Source of the DNA: JAXMHQ01 sp046346665
GTDB taxonomy: Bacteria > Verrucomicrobiota > Verrucomicrobiia > Limisphaerales > JAXMHQ01
Direction of reading: 5' to 3'
Length of the DNA: 64,000 bases
NCBI GenBank assembly: GCA_046346665.1
Contig: JAXMHQ010000003.1
Coordinates: 1-64,000 of the forward strand
A program made the position numbers and the translations under genes. Below are positions 59,518-64,000 of the stretch, in pieces (positions within the stretch are counted from its first letter, which is position 1; every line of letters begins with the position of its first letter). Under the pieces are notes generated by a model. That model was not told the origin of the DNA. It worked only from the letters and a program-made list of their open reading frames with translations, and ran no database searches.

Positions 59518-60110
59518 GAGGATTCTTGGACGTTTTGGGGGGTGGCTTGGGGAGGGGCTTCGGGGGGCGGGAGCGTGGCGGAGCGGGAGGGATCGGCTGA
59601 CCCGGGGTGGCGGAGGAAGGGACGGCGGAGGAACGGGAGGCGCGTGGCGTCGGAACGAATTTCGCGGGACAGGAAATCGATGCCGGTCTCGGCGGCGGCG
59701 CGTTTGAGAAACGCGTGGGCCTCGCGTGATTCCCGATTGTCCTTGTCGGTGAAATCCATCAGGGCGACCAGCGCCGCGAACTGGCCTTTTTTGCGGGGCA
59801 GCCAGGACTGGATCCAGGCGCGGACTTCGTTGGGGAGGCCGGTGCGGGGCGCGTTGGCGATGATGATGACATCGGCTTCCGAGGCGTCCTCGACGGCCAT
59901 TCGGGCGAGGCCGGGGTTTCGGAGGACGTCGAATTTCCACATACTGCTGCGGAGTTCGACGCCGCGGCCGAGGCGGGTGGAGAGGAACTGGCAGGTGGCG
60001 AGGGCGCGCTGGCCGGAGAGGAAATCATCGTAAGCCATGACGACCCGGAACCGGGTGTCGAGCCCGGCCCCGGCGCCGCTTGACGCGCCACGAGGCACCT
60101 TGGTAGGCAC
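59508..60110 (-). CDS. Conserved hypothetical protein with REP-coded C-terminus
   Basis: A 200-residue soluble protein. The core at about 20-130 looks like a flavodoxin/receiver-like alpha-beta fold (RFRVVMAYDDFLSGQRALAT, ELRSSMWKFDVLRNPGLARM, EDASEADVIIIANAP, VRAWIQSWLPRKKGQFAALV). Similar proteins with the YDD...WKFD...ADVIIIA pattern are known to me only as uncharacterised Verrucomicrobiota proteins, often near two-component genes. The GTG at 60110 is the farthest start; a shorter start at 60038 would cut the first beta strand. The last nine residues (QNVQESSKC) come from the REP tail and arm. Downstream of the two-component operon, with an array between. Confidence 0.65.
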   Translation of the reverse strand: MPTKVPRGASSGAGAGLDTRFRVVMAYDDFLSGQRALATCQFLSTRLGRGVELRSSMWKFDVLRNPGLARMAVEDASEADVIIIANAPRTGLPNEVRAWIQSWLPRKKGQFAALVALMDFTDKDNRESREAHAFLKRAAAETGIDFLSREIRSDATRLPFLRRPFLRHPGSADPSRSATLPPPEAPPQATPQNVQESSKC

Positions 60111-60359
60111 GACACCAGCCTGACCGCGAATTTCTCCGTGGCAATTGGGATTCTCCCTGACTGTAAATAGGCGGAATGCCGAGGCGGATCGGGGATGGGC
60201 GGGATCAATGGATCAATGGATTAATGGATGGGCCGCGCGGAGGTCTTTCCATTTATCCAACAATCCACTCATCCATTAATCCGGCTGGGCAGTTCGAGGA
60301 CGACGACGAGGACGAGGACGAGGACGATTGCAGCCCAATAATCCAATCCTTCCCCCTGC
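60111..60359. other. Intergenic region with word array F and a GAGGAC tract
   Basis: 249 bases between two minus-strand genes. It holds an inverted GGATNNNN word array (60201-60282) and an acidic-codon-like tract (GAGGACGACGACGAGGACGA..., about 60294-60331) ending GATTGCAGCCC. No gene is seen. Confidence 0.55.
60201..60282. repeat. Inverted word array F (8-base GGATNNNN words)
   Basis: Left words: GGATCAAT, GGATCAAT, GGATTAAT, GGATGGGC. Right half on the opposite strand: GGATTAAT, GGATGAGT, GGATTGTT, GGATAAAT. The spacer is about 20 bases. The right half closely resembles bases 1-27 of the window, so the same word family is present at two distant loci. Confidence 0.7.
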
Positions 60360-61046
60360 TCACCGTTCCAGTTGCTGGGTTTCGGCCCAGCGGACGGCGG
60401 AGCGGACGAGGTCGGTGGCGGTTTTGATCTTGAGTTTGGATTTGATGTTGGCGCGGTGGACCTCGATGGTTTTGACGCTGAGGTGGAGGTGTCCGGCGAT
60501 TTCGCGGGTGCCGCGTCCTTCCCCGATGAGCTGGAAGACTTCGAATTCGCGGTCGGAGAGCAGTTCGACGGGCGAGGCGGCGCCTTCGGAGCGGTGGCCG
60601 GAGAAGATTTCGAGGATGCGCGCGGACATTTTTTCGCTGACGTAAATTTTGCCGGCGAGGACGTGGCGGATGGCGTCGAGCAATTTGCGTCCGCCCTCCT
60701 GTTTCATGATGTAGCCGGTGGCGCCGGCGCGGAGGACGCGTTCAGCGTAGAGGGCTTCGTCGTGCATGGAGACGACGAGGATCCGGAGTTTGGGCGCGAG
60801 GACCTGGAGATCCTTGATCAGCTCGAGGCCGTTCTTATCGGGGAGGGAGATATCGAGCAGGACGAGGTCGGGTTTGCGGGCGGTGACACCGGCGAGGGCC
60901 TGGGCGGCGTTGCCGGCTTCGCAGATGACGGCGAGGTCGGGTTCGGCGCCGATCAGCTGGGCGAGGCCCTGGCGCATCATCGGGTGATCGTCCACGATGA
61001 GGATGCGGTGGGCGGGCTTACTTGTTTTTTTCCTGGCTGCGGGCAC
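60360..61046 (-). CDS. NarL/LuxR-type response regulator
   Basis: A 228-residue response regulator. Receiver at about 13-130 with acidic pair DD19-20 and phospho-acceptor Asp65 (LVLLDISLPDKNGLEL). LuxR helix-turn-helix at about 160-220 (LLSDREFEVFQLIGEGRGTR, then EIAGHLHLSVKTIEVHRANI). The start lies 29 bases inside the 3' end of the upstream HisKA_3-type kinase gene, so translation is coupled and this is its cognate regulator. It should bind DNA when phosphorylated; targets are unknown. Confidence 0.94.
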   Translation of the reverse strand: MPAARKKTSKPAHRILIVDDHPMMRQGLAQLIGAEPDLAVICEAGNAAQALAGVTARKPDLVLLDISLPDKNGLELIKDLQVLAPKLRILVVSMHDEALYAERVLRAGATGYIMKQEGGRKLLDAIRHVLAGKIYVSEKMSARILEIFSGHRSEGAASPVELLSDREFEVFQLIGEGRGTREIAGHLHLSVKTIEVHRANIKSKLKIKTATDLVRSAVRWAETQQLER

Positions 61047-62490
61047 GTGAATATCTGGGTGTGGAGGCGGGGCGGCCGGCGGGCACGGAGCAAATGACCT
61101 GAGCGCCGCCCTCCGGCCTGTTTTCCGTCGCCAGTGTTCCCCCGATCATTCCCGCACGGGAACGCATGATACGCAAGCCCATTCCGCTGGCGGGGGGCAG
61201 CGGATCCGGCAGGCCGCGGCCGTTGTCGGAGATGCTGACGACGATGCGGGCGGCGCGGGACTCGAGCTGGACGTGGATGCGGGAGGCTTTGCCGTGTTTG
61301 ATGGCATTGGAAACGGCCTCCTGGGCGATGCGGAACAGGTGGGTGGCGACGCCGGGGTCGTCGAGGAGGACGGGTTTTGGGCAATCGAACCGGCAATCGA
61401 CGCGGAAGAGGGCGCTGGTATTGAGCGCGAGTTCCTGGAGTGCGGACATGAGGCCTTCGGATTCGAGGGCGACGGGGGAGAGGCCGCGTGCGAGGAGGCG
61501 GGTTTGGGCGATGGCGTCGCGGACGTGGCGGGCGATATCGGCGGCGCGGGCGGCGTCGGCTTTGGAGCGCGCGGCGCTTTTGAGTTCGAGGACCTGGCTC
61601 ATGAGTTCGATGCCGGCGAGTTGCTGGCAGAGGCCGTCGTGGAGGTCCTGTCCGAGGCGGCGTTGTTCGCGGTCGCTGATCTCGAGGATTTCCTTTTCGA
61701 GCCGTTTGCGGTCGGTGATATCGCGGAGGATGACGAGCCAATGGCTGATGCGGCCGGAGCGGTCGCGGACGGGGCCGACGCGCCAGTCGCCCCAGCGTTC
61801 GCCTTCGGGGGTTTGGAACCGGGCGATTTCGTCGACGAATTTTTCGTCCCAGCCGGTGTCCTGGCCGAAGCGTTCTCGGAGGCCGGTGAGGGCGGCGACG
61901 GAGGAGAGGGGTTTGTCGACGAGTTGTTCGGGCGTGGAGCCGGTGATCTGGGCGAAGCTGGGGTTGATGTAGCGGACGCGGGGTTCGGGCGGGCCGGAAT
62001 CGGCGATGAGGACGGCGCTGAAACCGCGGTCGATGACGTTTTGGACGAGGTTGACCTGGGCTTCGGCGGCGGCGAGGCGGCGTTCGGTTTCGATTTGTTC
62101 GAGGACCTGGCGGACGACCTGGGGGAGGAAGCGGAGGAATTCGCCGTCCTTGACCAGGTAATCGCGGGCGCCGCGTTTCATCATATCGACGGCGACGCGT
62201 TCGTCGCCCTGTCCGGTGATGATGACGAACGGGGTGCGGGGTTCGAGTGAGGCGAGCCGGTCAACGACTTCGCCGCCCTGGATGTCGCTGAGTTTCAGGT
62301 CGAGGAGGAGGAGGTTGGCGCGGTGGTGGGCGAGCCAGTCCAAGGCGGCGGCGCCGGAATCGGCGGCGGCAGTTTGGAATCCTTCGCGGCGCAGTGTTTT
62401 TTCCACCAGGCGCAGGAGGCCCTGGTCGTCGTCGACCACAAGGACGGTGGGCGGGCCGGGAGCGGGTGCGTCGGCGGGGTTGGGGTTCAT
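61018..62490 (-). CDS. NarX/DegS-type histidine kinase with N-terminal receiver and PAS
   Basis: A 490-residue soluble kinase. Receiver at about 14-130 (TVLVVDDDQGLLRLVEKTLR; acceptor in LLLLDLKLSDIQGGEV), PAS at about 145-270 (RVRYINPSFAQITGSTPEQL), HisKA_3 with the phosphorylated His in QRRLGQDLHDGLCQQLAGIE, and ATPase (FRIAQEAVSNAIKHGKASRI; GRGLPDPLPPASGMGLRIMR). The HDGLCQQL form pairs with LuxR-type regulators such as the next gene. Its start overlaps the Rcp-type regulator stop (ATGA). The N-terminal receiver suggests input from the kinase further upstream. Confidence 0.93.
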   Translation of the reverse strand: MNPNPADAPAPGPPTVLVVDDDQGLLRLVEKTLRREGFQTAAADSGAAALDWLAHHRANLLLLDLKLSDIQGGEVVDRLASLEPRTPFVIITGQGDERVAVDMMKRGARDYLVKDGEFLRFLPQVVRQVLEQIETERRLAAAEAQVNLVQNVIDRGFSAVLIADSGPPEPRVRYINPSFAQITGSTPEQLVDKPLSSVAALTGLRERFGQDTGWDEKFVDEIARFQTPEGERWGDWRVGPVRDRSGRISHWLVILRDITDRKRLEKEILEISDREQRRLGQDLHDGLCQQLAGIELMSQVLELKSAARSKADAARAADIARHVRDAIAQTRLLARGLSPVALESEGLMSALQELALNTSALFRVDCRFDCPKPVLLDDPGVATHLFRIAQEAVSNAIKHGKASRIHVQLESRAARIVVSISDNGRGLPDPLPPASGMGLRIMRSRAGMIGGTLATENRPEGGAQVICSVPAGRPASTPRYSRARSQEKNK

Positions 62491-62939
62491 GCCCGGGTTT
62501 CGAGTTCCGGCACTTTGACGAGGGAGATAAAGAGGCCGAGGCTCTTGATGGCTTCGGCGAACTTGTCGTAATCGACGGGTTTTACGATATAACTATTGCA
62601 ACCGATGTCGTGGCAGCGGGAGACCTCGCGGGGATCGTCGGTGGTGGTGAGGATGATAACGGGAATTTTGTGGAGCGCGGGGTGGCTTTTGATCTGGCGG
62701 AGCACTTCGACGCCGTCGACGCGCGGCATGCGAATATCGAGGAGAAGGAGGTATCCGGCGTCGGGGGCGCGGTGGGGGCCGGGGCCGCGGCGGAAGAGGA
62801 AATCGAGGATGGACTGGCCGTCGGCGAAACGTTCGATGGGATTATGGAGGCCGGCGCGCGCGAGATTTTTCTGGATGAGCCGCGCGTGGCCCTCGTCGTC
62901 CTCGGCGATGAGGATGATGATTTCCTGGGCATTGGTCAT
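62487..62939 (-). CDS. Rcp1-type single-domain response regulator
   Basis: A 150-residue stand-alone receiver from the ATG at 62939 (MTNAQEIIILIAEDDEGHAR); upstream codons in the frame overlap the kinase gene. Acceptor Asp68 is in YLLLLDIRMPRVDGVEVLRQ, and the conserved Lys in YIVKPVDYDKF. It starts four bases after the upstream kinase stop and its own stop overlaps the next kinase start. This repeats the kinase-Rcp-kinase gene order of the operon at 10-14 kb. Confidence 0.93.
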   Translation of the reverse strand: MTNAQEIIILIAEDDEGHARLIQKNLARAGLHNPIERFADGQSILDFLFRRGPGPHRAPDAGYLLLLDIRMPRVDGVEVLRQIKSHPALHKIPVIILTTTDDPREVSRCHDIGCNSYIVKPVDYDKFAEAIKSLGLFISLVKVPELETRA

Positions 62940-62943
62940 GGTC

Positions 62944-64000
62944 CTAATTTGCCCCGGCCATGGCAGGCAAGGAAACAAAAAAGGAGGTGCCGCGGCCGGG
63001 TTCGGAGGTGACACCGATGCTGCCGTTGTGGCGTTCGAGGATGCGCTGGGCGATGGTGAGTCCGAGTCCTTCGCCCTGACCGTGGGCGGGGTTGAGGCGG
63101 TGGAAGATTTCGAAGATTTTCTGTTGGTGGCCGGCGGGGATGCCGATGCCGTTGTCGCGGATTTCGTAGCGGGCCATGGCGGCTTCGACCCGGCCGGAGA
63201 TGTGGATGCTGCCGGGGCGGGAGGTGTCGAGGTATTTGATGGCGTTGTCGAGGAGGTTGGTGAAGACCTGGTTGACCTGGGTGGCGTCGCCGACGCATGG
63301 CGGGAGGGGGTCGATGCGGAGTCGTGCACCCGCTTGTTTCAGTTGGAATTCCATGGCGCGCGAGATCTCGGAGAGCATGGTGTTCATGTCGAGCGGTTCG
63401 AGGCGGAGGGCGGCGCGGCCGAGGCGGGAGTATCGGAGGAACCCGTTGAGGAGCGAGTCGATTTTGCTGACGCCGGCCTGGATATAGGCGAGGGCTTCGG
63501 GGATATCGCGGGAGAGGGTTTCGCGGAGTTCGGGCGGGTGTGTGGCGGGGCGGGGTGCGGCGAGGAGGGTTTGGAGGCGATCGCAGGACTGGGCGAGTTC
63601 GCGGCTGAAGCCCTGGATATTGACGAGTGGGGAGCGGAGGTCGTGGGAGGCGACGTAGACGATGGTTTCGAGTTCCTTATTCTTTTCTGCCAGCGTTCGG
63701 GCAAGTGCGGATAATTCCTCCTCGGCTTTTTTTCGTTCGGTGATGTCCTGTTTGACGGCGACAAAGTGGGTGATGGGTCCGTTGCCGGCGCGGACGGGGG
63801 TGATGGTCATTTCCTCGGGGTAGAGGGAGCCGTCTTTGCGGCGGTTGACCATTTCGCCCTGCCAGGGGTCGCCGCGGAGGATGGTTTGCCAGAGGTTGCG
63901 GTAGAAGGGTTCGTCGTGGCGGCCGGACTTAAGGAAGCGGGCGTTGCGGCCGGCGGCTTCATGGGCGCTGTAACCGGTGAGGCGGGTGAAGGCGGGGTTG
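62944..64000 (-). CDS. PAS sensor histidine kinase, 5' end outside window
   Basis: At least 352 residues; the reading frame is open to the window edge and the N-terminus is missing. The visible part begins in a PAS domain (FTRLTGYSAHEAAGRNARFL, then GEMVNRRKDGSLYPEEMTIT), followed by a PAC segment, HisKA with YVASHDLRSPLVNIQGFSRE, and the ATPase (VFTNLLDNAIKYLDTSRPGS; HGQGEGLGLTIAQRILERHN). The SHDLRSPL motif is of the phytochrome-kinase type and fits the Rcp-type regulator directly downstream. Further sensor domains probably lie beyond the edge. Confidence 0.93.
   Translation of the reverse strand, partial: NPAFTRLTGYSAHEAAGRNARFLKSGRHDEPFYRNLWQTILRGDPWQGEMVNRRKDGSLYPEEMTITPVRAGNGPITHFVAVKQDITERKKAEEELSALARTLAEKNKELETIVYVASHDLRSPLVNIQGFSRELAQSCDRLQTLLAAPRPATHPPELRETLSRDIPEALAYIQAGVSKIDSLLNGFLRYSRLGRAALRLEPLDMNTMLSEISRAMEFQLKQAGARLRIDPLPPCVGDATQVNQVFTNLLDNAIKYLDTSRPGSIHISGRVEAAMARYEIRDNGIGIPAGHQQKIFEIFHRLNPAHGQGEGLGLTIAQRILERHNGSIGVTSEPGRGTSFFVSLPAMAGAN

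Overview
The window is GC-rich (roughly 60-65%), densely coded on both strands and chromosomal. The gene content suggests a free-living Gram-negative bacterium, most likely of the Verrucomicrobiota (Pedosphaera/Limisphaerales type). This is inferred from gene styles: a CotH/lamin-tail secreted protein, a giant FG-GAP protein, membrane-TPR proteins, LpxI for lipid A, Rcp-type response regulators, a four-helix-bundle (S23/IVS) protein, and gene ends lined with palindromic repeats. No rRNA, tRNA or CRISPR array was recognised.

Layout. 0-4.4 kb: a large secreted lamin-tail/CotH protein. 4.5-9.2 kb (minus): pyruvate:ferredoxin oxidoreductase nifJ with a dihydroorotate-dehydrogenase-like partner. 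9.3-10 kb: a four-helix-bundle protein with a nonapeptide-coding DNA array at its start. 10-14 kb (minus): histidine kinase, Rcp-type regulator and hybrid kinase in one operon. 14.2-18.1 kb (plus): lpxI, a conserved hypothetical and a membrane-TPR glycosyltransferase-like protein. 18-28 kb: nitronate monooxygenase, SYLF lipoprotein, phosphoribosyltransferase, pyrH, an SDR epimerase, trxB, a secreted glycoamylase-domain protein and a lone CII-like regulator. 28.4-32.3 kb (minus): hemE-hemN-hemY. 32.5-37.6 kb (minus): an FG-GAP/fibronectin giant and a glycosyltransferase-like protein. 37.6-39 kb: a decayed IS256-family element with perfect 8-bp target duplications. 39.3-48 kb (plus): membrane arm of complex I, nuoH-J-K-L-M-M-N, with two nuoM genes and no nuoI, then a photolyase. 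49.5-53.4 kb (minus): two tandem membrane-TPR paralogues. 53.5-58 kb: DUF2835, a Pat-like acyl-CoA synthetase/acetyltransferase and a ChaA-type antiporter. 58.2-59.5 kb: a REP-associated tyrosine transposase (RAYT) between two copies of a perfect palindrome. 59.5-64 kb (minus): a small hypothetical and a second two-component operon that runs off the window.

Functionally the window mixes anaerobic-type enzymes (PFOR, HemN) with oxygen-linked ones (HemY, complex I, photolyase), which fits a facultative or microaerophilic life. Signalling is prominent: seven two-component proteins in two operons.

The most unusual layer is non-coding. At least six kinds of palindromic or inverted element occur between genes: a 63-bp REP with 28-bp perfect arms (three copies plus two degenerate halves), a GTAGCCGC-ended repeat (two copies), a 129-bp TIR element, single hairpins, and a palindrome inside nuoL. 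In addition, seven or more loci carry a tandem array of a 7-9 bp word, most followed by an array of its reverse complement, with a different word at nearly every locus. Many of these elements sit exactly on gene 3' ends and supply the stop codons.
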